The notes: generated by a model from the letters alone, not told the origin. Counted from the stretch's first letter, positions 6,808 to 14,408 are shown. The stretch is 16,487 bases of DNA from CAZCBD01 sp964496755 (GCA_964496755.1 CAZCBD010000038.1:1-16487); one strand, 5' to 3'. Translations and numbers: made by a program.

Positions 6808-7521
6808 ATGGAAACTAAAAAAATAATAGTCGATGAAAATATTCTTGTTGCTATGCAAAACCAAATTGATGCATTAAGCAAAAAAATGGATTTTATTATT
6901 GAAGAAATTCAATATCAGAAAAAGACAAGAAAAGCCAATGAAGACTTGATTGAAGATTTAACCAGAGTAGGAAAAGATGTTTACCAAACTGCTTTGGTTG
7001 AGCTTGAAGATGTAAGTGATTCAATTACCACAGGCGATTTTTGGTTTTTAATAAAAAAATTAATGCGAAACGTTAACAATCTTACTAAAACTTTTGAATT
7101 AATTGAAAATGCAAAAGATTTTATAAATGATTTCTCTCCAATATCTCGAGAATTGGTATTGGATCTGATGAATAAGTTAGATGAGCTGGATAGAAAAGGT
7201 TACTTTAATTATCTAAAAGAATTTTCTAAAATGGTTGATAATATTGTTAATGCATTTTCACATCAAGATGTTAAGGATTTGGGAGACAATATAGTTTTAA
7301 TATTAAATACAATAAAAAGATCTACCCAGCCGGAAATGTTAAAAGCAATTAATAATTTTATAGATGTTTATAGAAGTTTAGACTTTGAAGTTGAAAGTAA
7401 TGTGAAAATTATGGGATTAATAAAAGAAATGAATAAAGATGAAACTAAAAGAGGAATGAAAATAGGTATAAATTTTCTAAAAGCATTATCAAAAATAAAT
7501 ACAAATAAAATAGGAGATTAA
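6808..7521 (+). CDS. DUF1641 family protein, likely partner of SQR
   Basis: A 237-residue, almost wholly helical, soluble protein. It opens with a coiled-coil-like stretch (about 12-60), and the C-terminus has the DUF1641 signature, a short helix then KRGMKIGINFLKALSK (214-229), which has the look of an amphipathic membrane-binding helix. It has no cysteine and no visible active site. DUF1641 proteins are known beside sulfide:quinone oxidoreductases, NADH dehydrogenase-like flavoproteins and formate dehydrogenases, but their job is not established. Here it starts two bases after the SQR stop codon and is surely co-translated with it. A scaffold or membrane dock for the SQR is a reasonable inference. 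The stop codon lies inside the ribosome site block of the next gene. Confidence 0.82.
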   Translation: METKKIIVDENILVAMQNQIDALSKKMDFIIEEIQYQKKTRKANEDLIEDLTRVGKDVYQTALVELEDVSDSITTGDFWFLIKKLMRNVNNLTKTFELIENAKDFINDFSPISRELVLDLMNKLDELDRKGYFNYLKEFSKMVDNIVNAFSHQDVKDLGDNIVLILNTIKRSTQPEMLKAINNFIDVYRSLDFEVESNVKIMGLIKEMNKDETKRGMKIGINFLKALSKINTNKIGD

Positions 7522-7525
7522 AATG
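7512..7525 (+). promoter_or_regulatory. Ribosome-binding site, identical to the one at 7883
   Basis: AGGAGATTAAAATG is the Shine-Dalgarno sequence plus start of the TusE/DsrC-like gene. It overlaps the last two codons and the stop of the DUF1641 gene. The same 14 bases recur at 7883-7896 before the DsrE2-like gene. It fixes the start at 7523. Confidence 0.7.
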
Positions 7526-7840
7526 GTTGTATTGAATCTTAACGGGAAAGAACTACAATTAGATGCTGACGGACACTTACAAAATCTTTCCGACTGGAAT
7601 GAAGAAGTTGCAAAAGAAATTGCAAAACAAGAAGAAATTGAAGAACTGACTGAAAAACATTGGGATGTAATTAACTTTATGCGTAAAGTTTTTGAAGAAA
7701 AGGGTGATGCACCTTCAATTAGAAGATTAACTAAAGAAAGCGGAGTTTCAACAAAAGAATTATATCAATTGTTTCCGAATGGGCCGGCAAAAAAAGCAGC
7801 TAAAATTGCCGGATTGCCAAAACCTAAAGGTTGTATTTAG
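7523..7840 (+). CDS. TusE/DsrC/DsvC family sulfur carrier, single-cysteine form
   Basis: A 105-residue cytoplasmic sulfur carrier. The family pattern is clear: LNLNGKELQLDADGHL at 4-19, DWNEEVAKEIAKQE, ELTEKHWDVINFMRKVFEE, SIRRLTKESG, and the mobile C-terminal arm LFPNGPAKKAAKIAGLPKPKGCI. The penultimate C104 is the invariant sulfur-binding cysteine (CysA). The second cysteine of dissimilatory DsrC (CysB, 11 residues earlier) is alanine (A93). The short insertion that E. coli TusE has between SIRRLTKES and YQLFP is also missing. So it is not a classic DsrC trisulfide carrier, and it fits TusE-type or non-dissimilatory persulfide transfer. No dsrAB, tusBCD or mnmA gene is present in this window. 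Its position after SQR and before a DsrE2-like gene suggests that it accepts sulfane sulfur from them. Confidence 0.93.
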   Translation: MVVLNLNGKELQLDADGHLQNLSDWNEEVAKEIAKQEEIEELTEKHWDVINFMRKVFEEKGDAPSIRRLTKESGVSTKELYQLFPNGPAKKAAKIAGLPKPKGCI

Positions 7841-7854
7841 AAGATTGTATTTAG
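7827..7854. repeat. 14-nt tandem duplication over a stop codon
   Basis: AAGGTTGTATTTAG (7827-7840) is followed directly by AAGATTGTATTTAG (7841-7854), with one mismatch. The first copy holds the last codons (Gly-Cys-Ile, stop) of the TusE/DsrC-like gene; the second repeats them just after the stop. Confidence 0.8.
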
Positions 7855-7858
7855 CAAA

Positions 7859-7875
7859 AATTACATTTTGTAATT
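7859..7875. repeat. Short inverted repeat in the gap before the DsrE2-like gene
   Basis: AATTACA (7859-7865) and its exact complement TGTAATT (7869-7875) flank TTT. The stem is short and AT-rich, with no T-run of its own, so it is unlikely to be a terminator. It could affect RNA stability or be chance. Confidence 0.3.
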
Positions 7876-7882
7876 AAATAAC

Positions 7883-7896
7883 AGGAGATTAAAATG
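7883..7896 (+). promoter_or_regulatory. Ribosome-binding site of the DsrE2-like gene
   Basis: AGGAGATTAAAATG, identical over 14 bases to the site at 7512-7525. It sets the start at 7894 and shows that Shine-Dalgarno initiation is used inside this operon, whereas several other genes here have weak or no such sites. Confidence 0.7.
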
Positions 7897-8361
7897 TCAG
7901 ATAAAATTGAAAAAGTGTCTATTATTATATCTCATGGTTCTTTGGAAGGGGTTTATCTGGGATTAATAATGGCTAACGGTGCAAGAATGGAAGGAATAGA
8001 AGCAGACTTATTTTTCACCTTTTTTGGATTGGATGCTATTATCACAAAAAGAATGAACAAATTAAAAGTTGCAACGGTCGGAAATCCGGCAATGCATATT
8101 CCAACTTTTTTAGGAGCAATTCCGGGTATGTCTGCTTTTGCTACGGCTAAAATGAAAAAAGAAATGGAAAAATTAGATATTCCTCCCGTTGGCGAATTTA
8201 TTGAAATGATTAGTGATACGGGAGCTAGCATTTATGCCTGCAAGGCAACCGTAGAAATGTTTCATCTATCTAAAGAAGATTTTTGTCCGCAAGTAAATGA
8301 AATAATTTCAGTTGGTCAGTTTTATGAAAAATCTGCAAATGCCAAAATTATTTTTACTTGA
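7894..8361 (+). CDS. DsrE/DsrF-like (DrsE_2) sulfurtransferase-type protein
   Basis: A 155-residue protein of the DsrE-like fold, DsrE2 branch. Residues 5-50 give the first strand and helix with SHGSLEGVYLGLIMANGARMEG. The stretch IPGMSAFATAKMKKEMEKL (76-94) is typical of this branch, as is the cysteine C116 in GASIYACKATVEMF, which matches the persulfide-binding cysteine of DsrE proteins. A second cysteine, C131, follows. The N-terminus is not a signal peptide. Two moderately hydrophobic stretches (about 37-50 and 67-84) may touch the membrane, as proposed for other DsrE2 proteins. Members work with TusA, rhodanese or DsrC-like carriers in sulfur transfer. Here it closes the SQR operon and a strong terminator follows. 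Confidence 0.9.
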   Translation: MSDKIEKVSIIISHGSLEGVYLGLIMANGARMEGIEADLFFTFFGLDAIITKRMNKLKVATVGNPAMHIPTFLGAIPGMSAFATAKMKKEMEKLDIPPVGEFIEMISDTGASIYACKATVEMFHLSKEDFCPQVNEIISVGQFYEKSANAKIIFT

Positions 8362-8389
8362 AATTATTTCTATTTAAAATTTAAAGAAG

Positions 8390-8418
8390 ATACTCCGAAT
8401 ATTTCGGAGTATTCTTTT
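8390..8418 (+). terminator. Rho-independent terminator of the MerR-SQR-DsrE2 operon
   Basis: ATACTCCGAA (8390-8399), loop TAT, and the perfect complement TTCGGAGTAT (8403-8412), followed by TTCTTTT. It lies 28 bp after the DsrE2-like stop codon and separates the operon from the fadL-like gene. Confidence 0.88.
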
Positions 8419-8452
8419 AAGAAAATATTTTATACTATAAAATAGGTGAGTT

Positions 8453-9769
8453 ATGAATAAAAAATTTACAAAACAATTTTTAACATTTATCTTAGTTGCT
8501 TTAGTTACATTTTTATCATCGAACATTTTTGCAACTAACGGATATTTTCGTCATGGATATGGTGTTAAATATTCAGGATTGGCCGGTGCCGGCGTTGCAT
8601 TGCCAATGAGTTCTTTAGGGGTTACTACCAATCCGGCTGTGCTAAGTTTTCTTCCAAAAAGATTTGATATTAATTTTGCTGTTTTTACTCCGAACCGCTC
8701 TTTTAATGTTGCCGGTACAGCAAGTGGAATGGAAGGTACTTTCGGATTGAAAAATGGAAAGGTTGAGAGTGAATCAAATTACTTTTACTTTCCAACATTT
8801 GGCACCAATTTTAAAATTGGTAACAAAATATCACTTGGGGTAGCATTTTTCGGTAATGGTGGAATGAATACCGATTATAATTCGGCGGTTTTTTATGATC
8901 AAGCTTCAAAAAGCACGGGTGTGAATTTAGAACAAATGTTTTTTGGAGTAACTATTGCTTATAAAATTAATTGCAAGCATTCTATAGGAGCAACAGCGCT
9001 TTACGGTTACCAAAGATTTTCTGCAAAAGGTTTAACGGCGTTTTCCAATTTTTCTTCATCGCCGGCAAATCTAACGGGAAATTCGGTAAGTACTGCCGGT
9101 GGATTTGGTGTAAGGATAGGTTATTTAGGAAAATTGAACAAAATAATTTCTATTGGCGCATCATATCAAACCAAAATCAATATGAGTAAATTCGAAAGAT
9201 ATTCGGGGTTATTTGCCGAGCAAGGTGACTTTGATATTCCGGCAAATTGGACGGCCGGCTTTGCACTCAATTTTTCAAAGATCAGTTTTGCTGTTGATAT
9301 TCAGCAGATTCTATATTCCGGAGTAAAATCAATTTCAAATCCGGTAAATCCAATGGCGCTTCCTCCGATGTTTCCTGATGGCAGTGGCGGATATGTGAAT
9401 AACCCAAATCATATTCCACTTGGTGCAGACGAAGGTTCCGGATTCGGATGGAAAGATATGACAATATTCAAAATAGGTGCTGTTTATAAAGGTATAAAGG
9501 GGTTGGATTTGTTGGTAGGTTATTCTTACGGCAAAAATCCCGTACCAAATACCGAAGCTTTATTTAATATCTTGGCTCCAGGAATAATTGAACATCACAT
9601 TACGGCCGGTATATCAAAAAAACTTTCATGTGGAAAGGAAATTAATTTTACAATTATGTATGCACCGGAATCCACATTAAAAGGAGCTAATAATTTTGAT
9701 AGTTTTGGTAATCAAACCATTGAACTTTCCATGAGTCAATTGCAATTTGAGGTTGGTTATTCATTTTAG
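8453..9769 (+). CDS. OmpP1/FadL-family outer-membrane transport protein
   Basis: A 438-residue beta-barrel protein. A signal peptide is clear (MNKKF, hydrophobic core at about 9-22, likely cleavage after A27 in NIFA-TNG). The mature start has the family hallmark HGYGVKYSGLAGAGVALP with TNPAVLSF following, equivalent to the FadL hatch region. The rest alternates strands rich in Gly, Tyr and Phe, and the chain ends in aromatic F438 (FEVGYSF), the usual recognition signal for barrel assembly. FadL relatives bring hydrophobic molecules such as long-chain fatty acids or aromatic hydrocarbons across the outer membrane; the substrate here is unknown. It is bounded by terminators on both sides, so it is probably monocistronic. 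TATACT at 8431-8436 could be its -10. GGTGAG precedes the ATG. Confidence 0.9.
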   Translation: MNKKFTKQFLTFILVALVTFLSSNIFATNGYFRHGYGVKYSGLAGAGVALPMSSLGVTTNPAVLSFLPKRFDINFAVFTPNRSFNVAGTASGMEGTFGLKNGKVESESNYFYFPTFGTNFKIGNKISLGVAFFGNGGMNTDYNSAVFYDQASKSTGVNLEQMFFGVTIAYKINCKHSIGATALYGYQRFSAKGLTAFSNFSSSPANLTGNSVSTAGGFGVRIGYLGKLNKIISIGASYQTKINMSKFERYSGLFAEQGDFDIPANWTAGFALNFSKISFAVDIQQILYSGVKSISNPVNPMALPPMFPDGSGGYVNNPNHIPLGADEGSGFGWKDMTIFKIGAVYKGIKGLDLLVGYSYGKNPVPNTEALFNILAPGIIEHHITAGISKKLSCGKEINFTIMYAPESTLKGANNFDSFGNQTIELSMSQLQFEVGYSF

Positions 9770-9801
9770 AGTGTAATTCTAAAATTACTTGATGATTATA
9801 A

Positions 9802-9829
9802 AAAAAAAGAGGGGGCACCCTCTTTTTTT
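9802..9829. terminator. Rho-independent terminator after the FadL-like gene
   Basis: A 12-bp perfect stem, AAAAAAAGAGGG (9802-9813) with CCCTCTTTTTTT (9818-9829) and loop GGCA. The A-run and T-run flanking GAGGG/CCCTC make it look the same from both strands, though only the plus strand has a gene ending here. Confidence 0.9.
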
Positions 9830-9881
9830 ATGAAACAAAATATTGTATATTATTTTGAGTTTTAAATAATCAAGGTAATTT

Positions 9882-11192
9882 ATGAATGTAACTCGCAAAG
9901 ATATTCTAAAAATAGTTGCGCTTTATTTTTTTATCGGGATTGTATGGGATTCTTTATCTACGGATTTTTTAGAACTTGTTGGGTTACACTCTGATACCAT
10001 TCAATACATTCATTTAGTAGATGATTTATTTATAATTACTCTTTCTTCCATAATTTTGATTTTTATAACATTTAGGCAAATAAAAAAAGATGAGCAAAGA
10101 GAATTAGAGATTTTTACTGTGTTAAAAAATTATGAGGAAATTTTTAATTCTACAAAAGATGCTATTATTATTTTTGATTTTGTAACCGAAAAAATCCTTA
10201 ATGCAAACAGGGCTTTTTTAAAATTGTTTGAATATGAAAATGAAGATTTAAAAAATTTAACTTATTCCGATTTAAGCTCTTCTGATTATGCAAATCTGAT
10301 TCAACAATTTTACAAAATTTTTAATGCTGCTAAGGAAGGAAAAGAAACTATTTTCGAATGGAAAAATAAATCTAAAAACGGAGTGGAATTTTGGACGGAA
10401 AATTCTATTAAAATAGCTGAAATTGATGGCGAAAAAAGAGTGATTATCGTAACAAGAGAAGTTGGTGCCCGAAAAAAAGCCGAATTGGAATTGGAACGGT
10501 CCAATTTATTTTTAAATACGGTTTTACAAAATGCTCCTACCGGTATTCAATTTATTGAAAATACAATTGATAATATGAAATTGTTATTTACGAACAAAGT
10601 GGGTAGGGAGATTTTAGGTTTGCACCGAGAAGGACAAAAGTTAATTAGCGATGTAAAGGAAAATTTACTTAACAATTTTAGACTTGAAATATTTGATGTT
10701 GAAGGAAATGAAATACCAAAAGGAGATTCCTTTGTAAGCAGATTGATTAAATATAAAGAAGAAAACAGAAAAATAAATACGGAATTTTATTTTTATAAAG
10801 AAGATGGCGAAAAAATTTATATTAGAGCCGATGCGGTTAATGTTAAAAAGGAAGACGGATCAATTATAGGGTCGCTTGCCATATTTTCCGATGTTACAAC
10901 CTACAAAAAAAACAAAGAAGAAATTAGAAAAAGTGAACAGCGATATCGTTCGCTGGTTGAAAATGCCCCCGAGGGCATTATTGTTTATGATGTATTAAAA
11001 GATAAAATAGTTGATTTTAATGATAAAGCCGTATCTATTTTTGAATATCCGTCCGAAGAATCTAAAGGAAAAAGCTTTACCGAATTTTCTCCGAAATTTC
11101 AACCAAACGGTGAATTGTCTGAAGAGTTGGGGATTAAATTATTAAGAAAAGTTTTGAAGGGTGAAATTATTAGAACCGAATGGGTTTTTTAA
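9882..11192 (+). CDS. Membrane PAS sensor histidine kinase, N-terminal part, ends at an in-frame TAA
   Basis: This 436-residue reading is the sensor half of a histidine kinase. Two membrane segments (about 8-24 and 48-65) enclose a short outside loop. A linker at 66-82 leads to three PAS domains: about 84-195 (YEEIFNSTKDAIIIFDF), 205-342 (NTVLQNAPTGIQFIE), and a third from 352 (YRSLVENAPEGIIVYD) that is cut off in mid-domain at TEWVF-stop. The sequence after the stop (HSSGKDIWADV) continues the same PAS domain in the same frame and leads into the kinase core, so one gene has been split by a point mutation. Alone this fragment has no kinase activity. The PAS ligand or cofactor is not evident. 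A terminator precedes the gene, so it has its own promoter within about 50 bp, which I could not define. Confidence 0.88.
   Translation: MNVTRKDILKIVALYFFIGIVWDSLSTDFLELVGLHSDTIQYIHLVDDLFIITLSSIILIFITFRQIKKDEQRELEIFTVLKNYEEIFNSTKDAIIIFDFVTEKILNANRAFLKLFEYENEDLKNLTYSDLSSSDYANLIQQFYKIFNAAKEGKETIFEWKNKSKNGVEFWTENSIKIAEIDGEKRVIIVTREVGARKKAELELERSNLFLNTVLQNAPTGIQFIENTIDNMKLLFTNKVGREILGLHREGQKLISDVKENLLNNFRLEIFDVEGNEIPKGDSFVSRLIKYKEENRKINTEFYFYKEDGEKIYIRADAVNVKKEDGSIIGSLAIFSDVTTYKKNKEEIRKSEQRYRSLVENAPEGIIVYDVLKDKIVDFNDKAVSIFEYPSEESKGKSFTEFSPKFQPNGELSEELGIKLLRKVLKGEIIRTEWVF
11190..11192 (+). pseudogene. In-frame TAA interrupting the histidine kinase gene (9882-12122)
   Basis: The codon at 11190-11192 is TAA. 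Frames before and after agree exactly: 11229 minus 9882 is 1347, or 449 codons, so no insertion or deletion is needed. Removing this one stop gives a continuous kinase of about 746 residues. Lysine AAA, glutamine CAA or glutamate GAA would each restore sense with one base change. It may be a recent nonsense mutation, a sequence or assembly error, or a strain variant. Confidence 0.8.
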
Positions 11193-11228
11193 CATTCTTC
11201 CGGTAAAGATATTTGGGCGGATGTAATA

Positions 11229-12122
11229 ATGGTAGGGTTGCCCGATTCGGAAAGCTTAGTACGTATTACGGTGTTTGATACAACAATTCTTAAAGAAACG
11301 AAATTAGAGTTGCATAAAATAAATAAAATGCTAACTCAAAAGAATAATGAACTTCAACAAATTCTATACGTAGCATCGCACGATTTACGAACTCCATTAG
11401 TTAATATTGAAGGCTTTTCAAGAGAAATCGAAGTTAACCTGAACGATGTTCTAAGAATGCTAAATGCCTTGGAGATAGGTAGTGAAATAAAATTTCAAAT
11501 AACCGAAAAAATTGAAAATGATGTTTTGCCCGATTTCAAAATTATAAAATCCAGTGCCGATAAAATGGGAGCGATGATTAAAGGTTTACTTGAAGTAAGT
11601 AGAATAGGCCAAATTGATATTAAGCTAGAGGTAATTAATGTTAATGAACTTATTTTAGAATTAAAACAAACCTTACTTTATCAGCTAAATGAAGCTAGTG
11701 TGAATTTACAAGTTGATGAGAATTTACCCGAATGTTATGCAGATGCTAATTTACTTTCACAGGTTTTTGTAAATATCCTTGAAAATTCGATTAAGTATAA
11801 AAGCACCGAAAGAAATTGTGAAATTAAAATAAAAGGCTACAAAGAAAAAGAATTTTCGGTTTACGAAATTCAGGATAATGGGTTAGGCATAAAAGAAAAG
11901 CATCAAGAAAAAGTTTTTGAGATATTTTATAGATTATATCCTGAAATTAATCAAGGGCTTGGTTTAGGGATGACAATTATTTCCAGAATTATTGAAAAAC
12001 TTAATGGCGAAATTAATTTGAAATCGGAATTCGGCAAAGGAACAACCGTAATTCTCAAACTTCCTTTTTCAAAAAACTTTAATTCTTTAATTGTAAAAGA
12101 AAAAGAATTGCTAAATAGATAA
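11229..12122 (+). CDS. Histidine kinase core (HisKA + HATPase), C-terminal part of the split kinase
   Basis: The reading begins at the first ATG after the interrupting TAA; the true gene probably starts at 9882. Residues 1-28 finish the third PAS domain. The dimerisation domain carries the phospho-accepting H51 in ASHDLRTPL, then the ATPase domain shows the N box (NILENSIKY, N186), G1 (QDNGLGI, 215-221), F box (VFEIFYRL) and G2 (GLGLGMTI, 243-250). All catalytic motifs are intact, so kinase function has not decayed beyond the single stop. An unusually long stretch (about 75-105) separates the H box from the second helix. No receiver domain and no adjacent response-regulator gene are visible, so it would be an orphan kinase in this window. 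If translated separately from 11229 it would be a soluble, sensor-free kinase. Confidence 0.88.
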   Translation: MVGLPDSESLVRITVFDTTILKETKLELHKINKMLTQKNNELQQILYVASHDLRTPLVNIEGFSREIEVNLNDVLRMLNALEIGSEIKFQITEKIENDVLPDFKIIKSSADKMGAMIKGLLEVSRIGQIDIKLEVINVNELILELKQTLLYQLNEASVNLQVDENLPECYADANLLSQVFVNILENSIKYKSTERNCEIKIKGYKEKEFSVYEIQDNGLGIKEKHQEKVFEIFYRLYPEINQGLGLGMTIISRIIEKLNGEINLKSEFGKGTTVILKLPFSKNFNSLIVKEKELLNR

Positions 12123-12164
12123 AATAATATTTAATTATTGTTCTTATTATTTGGAATTTTGAGA

Positions 12165-14405
12165 ATGACCACAACTAACGAAACTAAAAATATAAGCACA
12201 GGATTTGGAACAGCGCCTGTTTTTTTTACGGCTATTTCTACAATCTTAGGAGCTATTCTGTTTTTAAGATTTGGATTTGCCGTTGGTACTGTTGGTTTCT
12301 GGGGTGTTTTTTTGATAATTATTTTAGGGCATTTTGTTACGGTTCCTACTGCTTTGGCTATTTCGGAAATTGCTACAAATCAAAGAGTAGAAGGCGGAGG
12401 TGAATATTTTATTATTTCAAGAAGCTTTGGGTTAAATATTGGTGCAACAATTGGTATTGCCTTATATTTATCGCAAGCTATTAGCGTTGCATTTTATATT
12501 ATTGCGTTTACCGAGGCTTTTTCGCCTTTGTTTGAATTTTTTAAAACTTCTTATGGGTGGGAATTGCCAAGGCAAATTATTAGCATTCCTGCAATGGCAA
12601 TATTGGCTTTAATTGTTATAAAAAAGGGTGCTGATATTGGAGTAAAAACACTTTACATAGTTGTTTTTATTTTATTTTTATCCTTATTATTATTTTTTTT
12701 AGGAACAACTGATTTTGTTAGAGCAAGCGGTGAAGGAATTTTAAGCGGCACGTTAAGAAATCCTGATCAGTTCTTTATAGTATTTGCAATATGTTTCCCG
12801 GCTTTTACCGGAATGACAGCCGGAGTAGGGCTTTCAGGTGATTTAAGAGATCCTAAAAAATCAATTCCCGTTGGTACAATTTCAGCCACAATTGTTGGTA
12901 TGATTATTTATTTTTTCGTTATCTGGAAATTAAGTGTTTCGGCTTCACCGGAAAATCTTATAAATGATCAATTAATTATGAGTAAGATTGCCGTTGCAGG
13001 TTGGATAATGATTCCGCTTGGATTGGCTGCTTCAACATTTTCCTCGGCTATAGGCTCAATATTAGTAGCTCCGCGCACTTTACAAGCAATTTGTTTGGAT
13101 GAGTCGCTTCCTTTTAAATCGTTGAATAATTTTTTAAAAAAAGGAAAAGGCAAATCAAATGAACCTGTAAATGCTACTATTATTACAAGTTTAATAGCTT
13201 TTATTTTCATTGGTTTAGGCAATGTAAATGCAGTTGCTTCAATTATATCAATGTTTTTCATGGTTACTTACGGAGCTATTTGTTTAATTTCATTTTTACA
13301 TCATTTTGGCTCGGATCCTTCCTATAGACCGACATTCAAATCCCGATGGTATGTTTCATTAATGGGTTTTATTTTATGCGTTTGGTTAATGGTTCAAATG
13401 GATTTAATTTACGCTTTGTTTGCAATTTCAATAATGATTTTATTGTATTTTTATATAACCAGCAACCATAAAGAGCGTGCGGGATTAGCATCAATCTTTC
13501 AGCAAGCAATATTTCAACTAAGTAGAAGGTTTCAGATATTTATTCAAAAAACCAAAGCCCCTAAAGAAAATAATGTAAACTGGCGCCCTTCGGCTGTTTG
13601 TATTTCAAGCAGCTCTTTCGAAAGAGATAAAGCTTTTACATTGTTGAAATGGATTTCGTATAAATTCGGATTTGGAACTTATATTCATTTTAATCAAGGC
13701 TATTATTCGAAAGAAAAACAAGCGGAAGCTAAAAAACAAAGAGAAAAATTACTGGAACGGGTTCACAGAACGCATAGTAATTTTTATGTTGACACAATTA
13801 TTTCGCCTTCTTATACCTCTGCAATTGCACAAACAATTCAGTTACCCGGTCCTTCGGGTATGGAGAATAATTTAATTTTCTTTGAATATAACAAGCATAA
13901 TCCCGAAAACATAAAACAGATTATTGAAAACTTAGCTTTAGTTCAAGCCGGTGAATTTGATGTTGGTATTTTGGGAGCTTCTTCAAGAAGTATTCTATAT
14001 GAAAATGGAATTCATGTATGGATTAGAGATCTTGATACTAAAAATGTTGGTTTAATGATTATGCTTAGCTATATAATTCTAGGTCATCCGGATTGGAAAG
14101 ATGGATTTATTAAAATTAATAGTATTTGCAAAGAGGGTGAATATGATAAAACAATGAAAAAAATCAAAGAATTTGTATTGAATGGCAGATTGCCTATAAC
14201 CGATAAAAATATGCAAGTGTTTGAATTAACTGAAAAGAAAACATTCAAAAATCTGGTTAATAATAATTCGAGCGAAGCCGGTTTTGTGATTATTGGAATG
14301 CAAAAAGAGCAATTGAAAAAAGAGGGTGAAAAGGTTTTTGACGGATATGAACAAATTGGTGATGTTCTTTTTGTAAATGCTTTTGATGAAGTTAATATTG
14401 ATTAA
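12165..14405 (+). CDS. Cation-chloride cotransporter-like (SLC12/APC superfamily) permease
   Basis: A 746-residue inner-membrane transporter with an APC (LeuT-like) fold. About 12 membrane segments span residues 10-450, beginning FGTAPVFFTAISTILGAILF, where the broken first helix of the family binds the ion or substrate, and EGGGEYFIISRSFG, typical of SLC12-like and amino-acid permeases. A soluble C-terminal domain of about 290 residues follows (about 455-746), with GPSGMENNLIFFEYN and ENGIHVWIRDLDTKNVGLMIMLSYIIL resembling the cytosolic domain of Na-K-Cl cotransporters. This length and layout fit bacterial relatives of the cation-chloride cotransporters; the real ions are not shown. ATG at 12165 is preferred over an upstream in-frame TTG at 12138. 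It lies 42 bp after the kinase on the same strand and may be co-transcribed. It converges with the metal ABC operon with three bases between stops. Confidence 0.85.
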   Translation: MTTTNETKNISTGFGTAPVFFTAISTILGAILFLRFGFAVGTVGFWGVFLIIILGHFVTVPTALAISEIATNQRVEGGGEYFIISRSFGLNIGATIGIALYLSQAISVAFYIIAFTEAFSPLFEFFKTSYGWELPRQIISIPAMAILALIVIKKGADIGVKTLYIVVFILFLSLLLFFLGTTDFVRASGEGILSGTLRNPDQFFIVFAICFPAFTGMTAGVGLSGDLRDPKKSIPVGTISATIVGMIIYFFVIWKLSVSASPENLINDQLIMSKIAVAGWIMIPLGLAASTFSSAIGSILVAPRTLQAICLDESLPFKSLNNFLKKGKGKSNEPVNATIITSLIAFIFIGLGNVNAVASIISMFFMVTYGAICLISFLHHFGSDPSYRPTFKSRWYVSLMGFILCVWLMVQMDLIYALFAISIMILLYFYITSNHKERAGLASIFQQAIFQLSRRFQIFIQKTKAPKENNVNWRPSAVCISSSSFERDKAFTLLKWISYKFGFGTYIHFNQGYYSKEKQAEAKKQREKLLERVHRTHSNFYVDTIISPSYTSAIAQTIQLPGPSGMENNLIFFEYNKHNPENIKQIIENLALVQAGEFDVGILGASSRSILYENGIHVWIRDLDTKNVGLMIMLSYIILGHPDWKDGFIKINSICKEGEYDKTMKKIKEFVLNGRLPITDKNMQVFELTEKKTFKNLVNNNSSEAGFVIIGMQKEQLKKEGEKVFDGYEQIGDVLFVNAFDEVNID

Positions 14406-14408
14406 TTA

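Noticed and set aside
11190..11192. Stop-codon recoding or selenocysteine/pyrrolysine insertion in the kinase
   Set aside because: The codon is TAA, which is not used for either residue, and no known readthrough context or downstream structure is evident. A nonsense mutation or error is simpler.
12138..12164. TTG start adding nine residues to the cation-chloride-like transporter
   Set aside because: The extension is hydrophobic and unlike family N-termini; ATG at 12165 gives a normal polar start before the first membrane helix.
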